Source of the DNA: Marinomonas pontica
Lineage (GTDB): Bacteria; Pseudomonadota; Gammaproteobacteria; Pseudomonadales; Marinomonadaceae
Assembly (NCBI RefSeq): GCF_026191375.1
Contig: NZ_JAODTL010000052.1
Span: 29,201 to 93,200 of the forward strand
Length of the DNA stretch: 64,000 nt
Direction: 5' to 3'
The first letter of the stretch is position 1. The number at the start of each line of letters is the position of its first letter. The translations under genes were made by a program, and so were the position numbers. Below, one piece after another: positions 9,799 through 19,986 of this stretch. The notes below the pieces were generated by a model. That model was not told where the DNA came from, ran no database searches, and was given only the letters and a program-made list of their open reading frames with translations.

Positions 9799-12700
9799 AT
9801 GCCGACACATGCTGTAATGACGCGCGATCGTCATCTTATCCATCAAAAACAAGGTCAACTGAGACAACGTCAAAAAGACGGTTTGCCATTTGATCGCATG
9901 CAATCTGAATTGAACGAACTTATCGAAAAATCGGAGACACTACACCAAGCTCGTTTGTCTCGTCTGCCAAAGATCACCTACGACGAAAGTTTGCCTGTTG
10001 CCGCACGCGCGGATGAAATCATCAAAGCGATCCAAGAAAACCAAGTCGTTATTATTGCGGGTGAAACGGGGTCAGGTAAAACCACGCAGTTGCCGAAAAT
10101 GTGTTTGCAAGCCGGACGAGGCATCGCGGGTCTGATCGGCCATACGCAACCAAGACGTATTGCGGCGCGCAGCGTAGCGGAACGTATCAGTGATGAGTTG
10201 CAGGTTAACCTTGGCGAACAAGTGGGTTTTCAGGTTCGTTTTAGTGATGAAAGTAACGAAGAAACACTGATCAAGTTGATGACCGACGGTATTTTGTTGG
10301 CTGAAATTCAACAAGATAAACGCCTGTATAAATACGACACCATCATCATAGACGAAGCCCATGAGCGCAGTTTGAACATTGACTTCCTGCTTGGGTATTT
10401 AAAGCAAGTCTTGGCCGCACGCCCAGATCTAAAAGTGATTGTGACCTCGGCAACCATTGATGTTGAACGTTTCTCCCAGCATTTTGAAAACGCGCCGATC
10501 ATTGAAGTATCGGGTCGAACGTATCCGGTTGAAATCCGTTACCAGCCCTTGTTAAGCAAGTCCGACTCAGAGGAGTTAGACGAAGACCAAAGCATGGAGC
10601 AAGGCGTTTTAGATGCGGTTGAGCTGCTTATTGCCGAAGAACGGCAGTCAGGATATCGCGGAGCGGGCGATATTTTGGTGTTTTTACCGGGTGAGCGAGA
10701 GATTCGTGAGACAGCGGAGATTCTACGACGAGCTGAGCTACGTGGCACTGAAGTGCTGCCGCTGTATGCGCGTTTGAGCGCCAGCGAGCAACAACGCATT
10801 TTCAAATCCCATTCAGGTCGTCGGATTGTGTTATCGACGAACGTCGCGGAAACCTCGTTAACGGTGCCGGGCATTCGCTATGTCATTGACCCTGGCTTAG
10901 CGCGAATTAGCCGCTACAGTGTGCGCTCCAAAGTTCAGCAGCTACCAATAGAGAAAATCAGCCAAGCCAGTGCCAATCAGCGAGCGGGGCGATGTGGTCG
11001 TGTGGCCGACGGTATTTGCATTCGTTTGTATGATGAAAACGATTTTAACAATCGACCAGAATTTACCGATCCGGAAATTTTCCGCACCAACTTAGCGTCG
11101 GTTATTTTGCAAATGGCCAACTTGAAACTGGGCGCAGTTGAAAAATTTCCATTTGTTGAAATGCCCGAAAAACGCATGATCAATGACGGTTATCGCGCAT
11201 TAACCGAGTTGGGCGCGTTGCACAAAGACCGATTGACTCCGATTGGTCGTCAGCTCGCCAAATTACCAATTGACCCAAAATTAGGGCGGATTTTGATCGC
11301 AGCTGAACAACACAGTGTGCTCAAAGAAGTGGCGATTATTGTCAGTGCCTTGTCTATTCCTGATCCTCGTGAGCGCCCACAAGATAAGAAAACCCAGTCT
11401 GATCAAGCGCATGCCGTCGACAAAGACGAAGATTCAGACTTCGCCGTGTTTTTAAACTTGTGGGAACGTTTTGAAGAGCAGCGCCAAGCCTTGTCGCAGA
11501 ATCAGCTGCGTCAGTATTGTCGAAAACAGTTTTTGAATTTCATGCGCATGCGTGAGTGGCGAGATATTCATCGACAAATCATGATCGCTTGTAAGCAGCT
11601 TGGTTTTAAAGAAGTTCAGCACGAAGAACGTCATTACGAAGCCATTCATCGTTCATTGCTGGCGGGGTTGTTTACGCACGTGGCGAATAAAATGGAAGAC
11701 AGTAAAGACATGCTGGGTTGTCGATCTCGTAAGCTGTCTATCTTTCCAGGCTCCATGTTATTTAAAAAACCACCACAATGGATCATGGCCGCAGAGCTGA
11801 GTGGAAACCAGCAAGCTGTACGCGCGCGTTGCCGCTCGTATTGATCCTGCTTGGATTGAAGAATACGCCGCGCCCTTTGTAAAACGACAATACTTCGATC
11901 CGCATTTTGAGCGGAATCAAGGTCGTGTCATGGCCAATGAACAAGTGTCTTTGTATGGCTTGGTGATTGTTGCGAAACGTCGTATGGATTATGGCCACGT
12001 CAACCCAGAGGACGCGCGTGAGATATTTATCCGCTCTGGGCTGGTGGAAGGCGAGCTTAGAACGAAGCAAGCGTTTTTTCGTAAGAATAAAGCCTTGATT
12101 GAATCGCTAGAGACGCAAGAGGCCAAGCTGCGGACTCGCGATATTTTGGTGGATGACGAGACAGTTTTTGCGTTTTATCACGCTAGGCTGCCTGATCATG
12201 TGCGCAATCTAAAAAGTTTAGAGCACTTTGTAAAAACCTCGCCTGAAGCGCTGCTCATGACTCGTGAGGATCTGGTTCAGCAAGACGTAAATGTCGACGC
12301 GGCTGCGTTTCCAGATTCTTTTGGTTTGAATGGCGTTGCTTTGCCGATTGATTATAAGTTCGACCCCGGCCAAGCCAGTGATGGTGCTACCTTAAAAGTG
12401 CCTGTTGGTTTGTTGCGCCAGTTGAGCTTAGACGATTTGGGATGGGCGGTTCCCGGTTTTATTAAAGAGCGTTGTGAGGCGTTATTGCGTGGTCTCCCAA
12501 AAGCGTTGCGTCGTCGGTTTGTGCCAATTCCGCAGTTTGTTGAGCGTGTGTACCCCAATTTGTCGAAAGACAAAGGCGATTTGCTCGAACAGCTGAGTTT
12601 GCAGATTAAGCGCGAAACCTTAATCGATATTCCATTAAACGAATGGAATGCTGAAAAACTGGATTCGCATTTGACACTCAATTTAGAAGTGGTGGACGAG

Positions 12701-13675
12701 CGCGGAAAAATCTTAGGTGTTGGGAAGAATCTAGCGCAGCTACAGGCGCAGTTTAGCGATCTGGTGGAAGAGAGCTTTGCCAAATTTGGCACGAAGCAGC
12801 ATGAGCAAGAAGGGCTAAGCGCTTGGCCGGATCAAGACATTCCAGAGCGTCAGGAGATCAAGCAAGCGGGCATCAAAGTGACCGCGTTTCCTGCCTTGGT
12901 TTCCCAAGGTGACAGTGTGTCTCTTAAAATGTTTGACGATCTGAACACCGCGCTGGACACGCATCGTAAAGGCGTGGTGACGTTACTGAAATTGACGCTC
13001 AGCAAAGACATGCGTTACATGCAGAAAAACTTACCTCACCTAAAAGAATCTATGCTGATCTTTTCCCCGTTGGGGCAGAAAGAAACCTTGCTAGAGGATT
13101 TGCTTAATGCAGTACTAGAAAAAGTATTTCTGGAAGGTCGTGCGCTGCCGCGTACCAGAACGGAGTTTGAATCGTGCGTTAGCACTCATAAACCTCGATT
13201 AATCAGTGTTGCCAACGAAATGGCAGAGCAGCTGTATCGTGTCTTATCCTCTTATCAAGGGGTTGCGAAAAAAATGAAGGGCACTATTCCACTGCCTTGG
13301 ACGCGAGTGTATGGGGACATAAAGGTGCAATTAGAGCAGCTTATTTACCCCGGTTTTATTGGCAATACGCCGCTTTTTTGGTTGGGGCAATTGCCACGAT
13401 ACTTTAAAGGCATCGAAGTGCGGTTGGAGCGTTTTCAAAATCATTTGAACAAAGAAAATGCCGCTGTGTCTGAATTGGAAGCACTTTGGTTGAAATATAC
13501 CCAACAGAGAAAGGCACACGAAGACAAAGCATTGTATGATCCAGAATTGGTGAAGTACCGTTGGATGTTAGAAGAGTATCGCATCTCCTTGTTTGCGCAG
13601 TCCGTGGGCACTTTGGAACCCATTTCTGAAAAGCGCTTGGCGAAACAATGGAGCGAAGTGAAAAAACTGGTTTAG
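9799..13675 (+). CDS. hrpA: ATP-dependent RNA helicase HrpA (frame broken once)
   Basis: HrpA is a DEAH-box RNA helicase, implicated in E. coli mRNA processing and ribosome rescue. Motifs in the first part include GETGSGKTTQ (Walker A), DEAHERS (DEAH), SATID, NVAETSLTVPGI and QRAGRCGR. The second part matches the long HrpA-specific C-terminal region. One extra A at 11800 splits the gene into frames 9799-11844 and 11801-13675. Removing it gives AAELVETSKLYARVAARIDP, exactly the E. coli order, and a protein of about 1291 residues, full length for HrpA. The ATG at 9799 is preferred over a TTG at 9733. The indel is either an assembly error or a recent inactivating mutation. Confidence 0.93.
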
Positions 13676-13732
13676 TGATTGGATCGGGCGGCTGTCTGGT
13701 ATTCGATGATAGATAATAAGGAAGAGTGAAGA

Positions 13733-14518
13733 ATGCTGAAAGTAATGGCTACATGGTTGCTAAGTATGAGTTTTTTGTTTTCTCAGTCGGTCTTTGCAGC
13801 GACAGAAGAAGACCCTTGGGAAGGGTTTAACCGATCCATGTTCGCGTTTAATGACACCATCGATGGCGCTGTGCTTAAACCCGTGGCGCAAGGGTACAAG
13901 GCGATCACGCCCACGCCGGTGCAAAAAGGCGTGAGTAATTTTTTCTCTAACTTGGGGGAAATAAGCAATATTGCCAATAACTTATTGCAAGGGAAGTGGG
14001 ATGGTACGGCGTCATCGACTTTTCGTTTTTTGATAAACAGTACCGCGGGTTGGTTTGGCATTTTTGATGTGGCCAGTGAAATGGGTCTGAAAAAGTACGA
14101 TGAAGACTTTGGACAAACCTTAGGTTATTGGGGGTATCGTCTGGCCCTTACCTGGTCATGCCGTTCTTTGGCCCGTCCACAGTACGGGATGGTTCTGCTT
14201 TTGTTGTGGAATACACTTACGTGGATGAAACGGGGCTTTTTGGATTTGAATAGTGATGAAGAGTTGGGCTTATTAGGGCTGAAAGTGATTGATACGCGGG
14301 CTCGCTATCTTAATGCTGAAGGCATGATAGTCGGGGACCGCTATAGCTTTATTCGTGATATCTATCTGCAAAATCGCGCTTACGAAGTCTATGATGGTAA
14401 TGTCCCAAGCAAACCCGTGGCTCAGGATGCGAATCAGGGCGATGACAGCTGGGCGGAAGACAGTTGGGGTGAGGAAGCGGACAGTGGTTCTAGCTGGGGT
14501 GAGGAAGCCGATTATTGA
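13733..14518 (+). CDS. mlaA: MlaA/VacJ family outer-membrane lipid asymmetry protein (two compensating frameshifts)
   Basis: MlaA removes phospholipids from the outer leaflet of the outer membrane and passes them to MlaC. A signal peptide (about 1-22, ending VFAA) is followed by the family hallmark EEDPWEGFNRSMFAFND and later by EDFGQTLGYWG. From 14134 to about 14250 the correct sequence (VSSGPYLVMPFFGPSTVRDG) lies in another frame. One base is missing in the G5 run at 14130-14134, and one extra base lies near 14237-14251 and restores the frame. As written, about 40 residues of the core are scrambled although no stop appears. The tail is unusual: a repeated Asp/Glu-Trp-Gly motif (DSWAEDSWGEE). 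The signal peptide lacks an obvious lipobox cysteine. Confidence 0.88.
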   Translation: MLKVMATWLLSMSFLFSQSVFAATEEDPWEGFNRSMFAFNDTIDGAVLKPVAQGYKAITPTPVQKGVSNFFSNLGEISNIANNLLQGKWDGTASSTFRFLINSTAGWFGIFDVASEMGLKKYDEDFGQTLGYWGYRLALTWSCRSLARPQYGMVLLLLWNTLTWMKRGFLDLNSDEELGLLGLKVIDTRARYLNAEGMIVGDRYSFIRDIYLQNRAYEVYDGNVPSKPVAQDANQGDDSWAEDSWGEEADSGSSWGEEADY

Positions 14519-14669
14519 TCGCTGTGTTGTGATCGAAAAACCATGAATGGGTGAGGTTTATGTATTGTTATTGAAAGATTGTATGATTTTTAACAAAGGT
14601 TTACCCTTTTTGTGTATTTAATCTGATCTAGATACGATACTTTTTTACTTTATATTTTTGAGAGAACCC

Positions 14670-15740
14670 ATGAAGAAATTACGTATGATCGCGACATCAC
14701 ATCTTGGTTCTTTCTTTCTGTATACCTCATTGGTTTTATCGTTTGACGCCCACAGTCAGCAGCCAACGCTGAATATTTTGAATTGGGATGACTATCTTTC
14801 AGAGCAAACCATCAACGAATGGGAAAAACTCAATGATTCAAAAATACGACTAATAACGTATGACAATGAAGACATGAGAGATTTGCTTCTCACGGACACC
14901 AAACAGCATCAAATTGACCTTGCGATTGTGGATGTTCAATCCGCCAATAAATTAGCGAACTTGGGCTACTTGTTTGATCTGAATGTTGCGCAGTTTAAAG
15001 GCAATATCGAACCGAAATGGCTCGAAACATGTGGTGATCATGCTGTCCCGTATTTATGGGGAACGTTAGGCATTGCATACCGAACCGATAAAGTCACTTC
15101 TCCTGTCGATTCGTGGGCGGACTTGTTTTCTTCTAGACAAGACCTAAAAGGTCATATCGCAATGTTGGGCGATTATTACGGACTGAGCGCACCCGCTTTA
15201 ATACATTTGAACTTGTCGCCTTATACAGACAAAGAACAAGATTTAAAAAAAATGTATGAACTTTTAAAGCAGCAAAGTGATGATGTTCTCACCTATGATT
15301 ACGCTCCTTCCTATCTACTGGACGCGGAAAACAAAGACGATATGTACGCAGCAGTTGTTTACAGTGGTGATCAATACACCATGAACGACAGCATTGGAAA
15401 AGACGTTTGGAAGTATGTGCTACCCAAAGAAAGCTCTTTTCTCTGGTTGGATTGCTGGGTGATTCCCGCTAACTCCGAAAAAAAGGTGTTAGCTCAATCA
15501 TTTATTGATTATATTGGCCGAGCTGATGTTGCCGCTGCGAACTCTGAAAGCATCGGCGTTGCCACAGTAGACCTAAGAGCTTACCAATTACAAAGCTCAG
15601 AAATGCGAGAAGATGAATTAATTTATCCATCACAAGAGGTTTTAGATGGCTTGTATTCTTTTCAAATGTTATCAGACGCGAACATAAGAAAACGCATTCG
15701 AATACAAGAAGCGATCAAGGTTATTCATGAATCTAAATAA
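14670..15740 (+). CDS. Periplasmic polyamine-type substrate-binding protein (NspS/PotD-like)
   Basis: A secreted binding protein of about 356 residues with a signal peptide (ending SFDAHSQ) and the PotD-type opening LNILNWDDYLSEQTINEWEK. The middle contains YLWGTLGIAYRTDKV and VVYSGDQYTMNDS, typical of spermidine/putrescine binders. The ATG at 14670 has an AGAGA site upstream and is preferred to a TTG at 14658. No ABC permease or ATPase gene is nearby. Instead the gene overlaps a GGDEF-EAL gene by 14 bp. That layout matches the Vibrio cholerae NspS-MbaA pair, in which the binding protein senses polyamines for the membrane enzyme. The sensing role is inferred from this context. Confidence 0.85.
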   Translation: MKKLRMIATSHLGSFFLYTSLVLSFDAHSQQPTLNILNWDDYLSEQTINEWEKLNDSKIRLITYDNEDMRDLLLTDTKQHQIDLAIVDVQSANKLANLGYLFDLNVAQFKGNIEPKWLETCGDHAVPYLWGTLGIAYRTDKVTSPVDSWADLFSSRQDLKGHIAMLGDYYGLSAPALIHLNLSPYTDKEQDLKKMYELLKQQSDDVLTYDYAPSYLLDAENKDDMYAAVVYSGDQYTMNDSIGKDVWKYVLPKESSFLWLDCWVIPANSEKKVLAQSFIDYIGRADVAAANSESIGVATVDLRAYQLQSSEMREDELIYPSQEVLDGLYSFQMLSDANIRKRIRIQEAIKVIHESK

Positions 15741-18048
15741 GCGACTGGTTCTTTTACTCTTCCCAATCATTCTATTTGGGTACGGGATCGCTACTTTTTT
15801 TGTGTATCAATACCAAAAAAGCAGCGTAATTGAGTTAGAACAAGCGAAACTAGAGCAACGCATGTTTCAGCTGCAAAGTGTCTTTAAAGAAGAATCTTCT
15901 GCTGTAGACAATGCAATGGCCCTCTTTTTGGAGGGCGGGTATTTATCGGACTTTTTAACCTCGGCTTCTTCTAGTTATCGTGATATTGCACTCAGTCAGG
16001 GGTTGAATGTACTGACCTCCCAGATTTTGTCTAATAAACCCAATAGCCGACTTTCGTTTGCTTTATACAACGGAAGTGGCGACGAATTATTTTATTATGA
16101 GCGAAGCGCTGACCCTTTTGCCACTATAAGTAATGAGCAGTTTGGGGTAACCCAAAAAATGATTGCTCATCACATAACGTCTAGCTGGGAGCTGTTTCAT
16201 AACAGCTCAGATATAAGCGTAGTGAAGGGGCGCTTATTGGACAGGGTGGCGCTTCTGCCATTTAAAGGTCGTGATATTAATGACAGTGTTCAGCTGTCTT
16301 TTGCAGTTCGTATGGATCAGTTTTCCGAGTATTTGGCGACGCTGGAACAGTCGTACAACGCAACGCTTGTTTGGTCCAATCAGATTTTACCCGTTGAGAA
16401 TGTATTCGCTCACTCGATACAGCTTTCGCCTAACCAGTTTCTTACTATTAAGCCAAATGCTTCGGTATTGGCAAGGCCGTTATTGAATTTACGGATACAG
16501 CTTATATTTGTCGCATTTTTTCTTGGCGTGATAACTTACGGATTATTAATATATTTGATTTCTCGATTCATCACCGCGCCGATTAGCGCTCTTGATAACG
16601 AACTCACGCAGGTGATGGAGTACCAAAAAGAAAACATTTCCCCCACCGAAAGTAGAAGTGAAATTGGCCAGTTAAGTAAGAAGTTTTACGTGTTATTTGA
16701 GCAGTTGCAAAATAACTTGAAAAAAACCCACGAGATGGCCATTACGGATACCTTGACGTCCTTACCAAATCGTTTTCGTTTTTATGAGTATGCAAAAAGT
16801 GCATTGATTAAAGCAGAGCAAGACAAACGATTTGTCTCCTTGATATACATTGATTTAGACAACTTTAAATTTGTAAACGATAAGTTAGGTCACGAAGCGG
16901 GCGATGACCTCTTGTGTTTTTTAGCAAACGATTTGCAGCGGTTGATTAAACCAATTTTACAAAGCCAAGGTGGTTGCATGGTGTCTCGCTTGTCTGGCGA
17001 TGAGTTTGCCATTGTGCTGACTCATAAAGTTGCCGTGGATGAGGCGGATGACTTGGCTCAGTCTGTGGTCGCTCTTTTCGAGAGGGGCTACCAGTCAGAC
17101 CATTACTATTTTCCTGTTTCTGCGAGCATGGGTATTGCCACTTACCCTGCAGATGGCCATAACTTAAAAGAGTTGATCGCTAATGCAGACATGGCGATGT
17201 ACAACGCAAAACGTTCAGGAAAAAATCGCTACAAACATTATTCCGAAAACATCGCTTCCGCTGCGCGCCGTACCAAAAGCATCGAAACACAGCTGAAAAT
17301 GATCGATTGCGATAAAGAGTTCTCACTTGTGTACATGCCTTACACGTCGGCGAACATGCAAATTAAAGGCTTTGAAGTGCTGATTCGCTGGCATTCTGCG
17401 GAGCTAGGTGAGATTCATCCGGATGAATTTATTCCCATTGCAGAGCAAACCGGAACCTACGCTAAAATAGACCATTGGGTGTTTGAAACCGCGTTTAAAA
17501 GCCTTCCCAAAATTCGTGATATTTTCGGTGAAGAGTGTGTTTTATCGATTAACATCTCAGCGGCTGAACTGGGTCATCATGTTGTACTAGACCGCCTTAT
17601 TGAGCTGAAGGAACAATATGGCATTGAAGACAAAAGTATTGAACTTGAGTTGACCGAAACATTCAGTTATGTGCAAACCAGTTCCGTATTTGATGTATTG
17701 AATGGATTGCAAAAGGCGGGCTTCAGTATTGCGATAGATGACTTTGGGGTAGGCTATACGCCGCTTCTTCATATGATCGATTATCCAGTCGATAAGGTTA
17801 AGCTAGACAAGGTTCTCACCGAAAGAGTAACCAACCCCGAATACGCAAAGTTGTTGCCTGCACTCATCGAGCTGTGTCACTTGCAAGATATTGTTGTGAC
17901 CGCGGAAGGCATAGAGAACACCTCTCAGTATAAGAATCTAAGAGAGGCAGGTTGTGATTTCTTCCAAGGCTATTGGTTATCGAAACCAATGACCTTGGAT
18001 GAGCTGGAAAATTGGTATTATGTTTACAGCAATAAAGGCAATCTTTGA
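15727..18048 (+). CDS. Membrane GGDEF-EAL c-di-GMP enzyme (MbaA-like)
   Basis: A 773-residue bifunctional-type protein. An N-terminal transmembrane helix (about 7-27) and a second one (about 255-282) bracket a periplasmic sensor region, and a HAMP-like linker follows. The GGDEF domain has SGDEF at residues 423-427 and the lead-in DTLTSLPNRFRF. The EAL domain has EVL at 550-552 in place of EAL, with NISAAEL, ELTETF, DDFGVGY and EGIEN retained, so the metal ligands look intact. It should make or degrade c-di-GMP at the inner membrane. The overlap with the upstream binding-protein gene argues that the two proteins form one polyamine-responsive unit. Confidence 0.9.
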   Translation: MNLNKRLVLLLFPIILFGYGIATFFVYQYQKSSVIELEQAKLEQRMFQLQSVFKEESSAVDNAMALFLEGGYLSDFLTSASSSYRDIALSQGLNVLTSQILSNKPNSRLSFALYNGSGDELFYYERSADPFATISNEQFGVTQKMIAHHITSSWELFHNSSDISVVKGRLLDRVALLPFKGRDINDSVQLSFAVRMDQFSEYLATLEQSYNATLVWSNQILPVENVFAHSIQLSPNQFLTIKPNASVLARPLLNLRIQLIFVAFFLGVITYGLLIYLISRFITAPISALDNELTQVMEYQKENISPTESRSEIGQLSKKFYVLFEQLQNNLKKTHEMAITDTLTSLPNRFRFYEYAKSALIKAEQDKRFVSLIYIDLDNFKFVNDKLGHEAGDDLLCFLANDLQRLIKPILQSQGGCMVSRLSGDEFAIVLTHKVAVDEADDLAQSVVALFERGYQSDHYYFPVSASMGIATYPADGHNLKELIANADMAMYNAKRSGKNRYKHYSENIASAARRTKSIETQLKMIDCDKEFSLVYMPYTSANMQIKGFEVLIRWHSAELGEIHPDEFIPIAEQTGTYAKIDHWVFETAFKSLPKIRDIFGEECVLSINISAAELGHHVVLDRLIELKEQYGIEDKSIELELTETFSYVQTSSVFDVLNGLQKAGFSIAIDDFGVGYTPLLHMIDYPVDKVKLDKVLTERVTNPEYAKLLPALIELCHLQDIVVTAEGIENTSQYKNLREAGCDFFQGYWLSKPMTLDELENWYYVYSNKGNL

Positions 18049-18058
18049 CGCGACGGTT

Positions 18059-19174
18059 TTAGTGTTCTTCAGGCAAGATATCCAGCGTTATCTTTAAAAG
18101 TTTTCCAGAATCTGTCCCGATGTAAAGAGCGCCTTCAGAGTCTTGAGCAATCGATCGAAGGCGTTCATTCAAATGCTGCAAGTAACGTGTTTCTGTTGTT
18201 TCGCCATCTTTCTCGATTTTAATTCTGTTTAGATGCCTTAACGCCAGCGCAGTAGACAAAAAATCACCGTTCCAGTTCGAAAATAGCATTCCTTTATAGC
18301 GAATTAAGCTGCTGGGTGCGATTGATGGAATGAACACCTTGGCCGGGTTATCTATGCCGTCTTTTTCTGTGCCTTCTCCCACACTAATCGGCCCCCAATA
18401 CTCTTTACCATAGGACACAATAGGCCAACCATAATTCGCGCCTGGGCGGATCAAATTGATCTCATCACCGCCTCGTGGGCCATGTTCATTGGACCACAGT
18501 GTGTGGCTATTTGTATCGTAAAATAATCCTTGAGGGTTACGATGTCCGTAGCTCCAGATTTCATTTCGGATATTAGCGTGGGTCACAAATGGGTTATCTG
18601 TAGGGATGCTTCCATCTACATTCAGGCGGATGACGCTCCCTGCGTGATTGGTTAAATCCTGTGCATTTTCTCGAACGCCACGATCACCCACGGAGAAAAA
18701 AACATGGCCATTATCGTCAAAGGCAATGCGTCCACCATAATGCTTGGACTCTTTTGTGGCAGAGTCAGTGACCAGCAGATCTTGCCAGTCAGCGAGTGTA
18801 TTTCCGAGCAATTTGGCTCTGGCTAGTGTGGTTTTTGAACCGTCGTCAGTTGGCTTAGCGTAGGTAAAATACAGCCAATTGTGTTCTTTGAACTGTGGCG
18901 ATTTAGCCACATCCAACAAGCCACCTTGGCCTCGATTATCAACCTTTGGTAAGCCCAAAAGCGGTTGTTTCTGTCCATTATTAAGATTGACTTTAAACGC
19001 TGTGCCTTTTTTGATCGTAATAATCGCTTCGTTATCATTGATCATGGCGATCCCCCAAGGGATACCGTCAAACTGTGTGATGTTTTTGATGCTTAATGCT
19101 TCATCCACGACCGTATCAGAGGCGCTAGCATTGAGCGCCAACAGGCTAGCTAGAAATAAAATTAGTGTTTTCAT
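18059..19174 (-). CDS. PQQ-dependent soluble aldose sugar dehydrogenase family protein
   Basis: A periplasmic beta-propeller protein of 371 residues in the glucose/sorbosone dehydrogenase family (E. coli YliI/Asd type). It has a signal peptide (about 1-18) and family motifs GIAMINDNEAIIT, YGGRIAFDDNGHVFFSVGDRG, GHRNPQGLFYD and WSNEHGPRGGDEINLI. The last motif lies in the PQQ/calcium region. The family oxidises aldoses using PQQ. No PQQ biosynthesis gene is seen in the window. It stands alone on - and converges on the GGDEF-EAL gene with only 10 bp between them. Confidence 0.9.
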   Translation of the reverse strand: MKTLILFLASLLALNASASDTVVDEALSIKNITQFDGIPWGIAMINDNEAIITIKKGTAFKVNLNNGQKQPLLGLPKVDNRGQGGLLDVAKSPQFKEHNWLYFTYAKPTDDGSKTTLARAKLLGNTLADWQDLLVTDSATKESKHYGGRIAFDDNGHVFFSVGDRGVRENAQDLTNHAGSVIRLNVDGSIPTDNPFVTHANIRNEIWSYGHRNPQGLFYDTNSHTLWSNEHGPRGGDEINLIRPGANYGWPIVSYGKEYWGPISVGEGTEKDGIDNPAKVFIPSIAPSSLIRYKGMLFSNWNGDFLSTALALRHLNRIKIEKDGETTETRYLQHLNERLRSIAQDSEGALYIGTDSGKLLKITLDILPEEH

Positions 19175-19374
19175 AAGGCTACCTCATTCTCGCGAATTTG
19201 CGTGCAGTATATACAAAATAGTCGAAAGAAGAGGATGTGCGAGGCTATTTCCACAACAATTGCGGAATGCTTGCCTAGTTGGATGAAGTATTCAGATAGG
19301 CCTTAATTAAGGTCTCAACGCGTGTATATTGATGGAATTATGCACAAATATTACCGACAGAAAGTGACAATAGA

Positions 19375-19896
19375 TTAGCCGAAGAAGCGTTCGTTTTCCG
19401 CGACATTTCGCGTTACTACCGCATTAGCGGCGATAATGGCGTTATTGCCAATCTCAATGCCGGGGAGAACTTTGGCACCACCGCCAATCCAGACTTTATT
19501 GCCTATGGTAATAGGGCGTGCAAAACATTCGCCAGACGCGCGTTGGTCTGCATCCCTTGGGTGATCTACCGTATAGAGATGAACGCCGGGGCCAATTAAT
19601 ACATCATCACCAACATAGATATTGGCACTGTCTAAGAAAATACATTGGAAATTAATAAAGACACGTTCACCAAGGTGAATCTGTGACCCATAGTCGCATT
19701 GAAAGCCGGGTTCAATCACCACGCTGCCAAACTCCGCAAACAAACGAGTCACATGGCGAAGGTTGCCCTTGCTTGGGTGCGCATTGAATTTAGCACAGGC
19801 AAGACGAGCCGCTTCTCTGCGTAGGCGAAGATCGAGGTCGATCGCGTTAAACGGCTCGCCTTGGATCATTTTTTCTAACTCTGTTCTTTCGGTCAT
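19375..19896 (-). CDS. Maltose/galactoside O-acetyltransferase family protein
   Basis: A left-handed beta-helix acetyltransferase of 173 residues (LacA/Maa/NodL group). The N-terminal cap reads EKMIQGEPFNAIDLDLRLRREAA. The hexapeptide repeats include YGSQIHLGERVFINFQC, IYVGDDVLIGPGVHLYTVDHP (with the catalytic-type histidine) and NKVWIGGGAKVLPGIEIG. Acetyl-CoA is the expected donor. The acceptor sugar cannot be told from sequence. It may be read through from tal, although a terminator-like hairpin lies between the two genes. Confidence 0.88.
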   Translation of the reverse strand: MTERTELEKMIQGEPFNAIDLDLRLRREAARLACAKFNAHPSKGNLRHVTRLFAEFGSVVIEPGFQCDYGSQIHLGERVFINFQCIFLDSANIYVGDDVLIGPGVHLYTVDHPRDADQRASGECFARPITIGNKVWIGGGAKVLPGIEIGNNAIIAANAVVTRNVAENERFFG

Positions 19897-19922
19897 AATG
19901 CGTTCTTTTTTGTGGAAACTAA

Positions 19923-19950
19923 AAAAAACGCGACCAAGGCCGCGTTTTTT
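19923..19950 (-). terminator. Intrinsic terminator downstream of transaldolase
   Basis: Read on -, a stem of A-run, CGCGGCC, TT loop, GGTCGCG and a T run forms a typical rho-independent terminator 37 bp after the tal stop codon. Confidence 0.8.
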
Positions 19951-19986
19951 AGTACGCCGAAGCGTTAAATCGTTATGGTGGTACGA

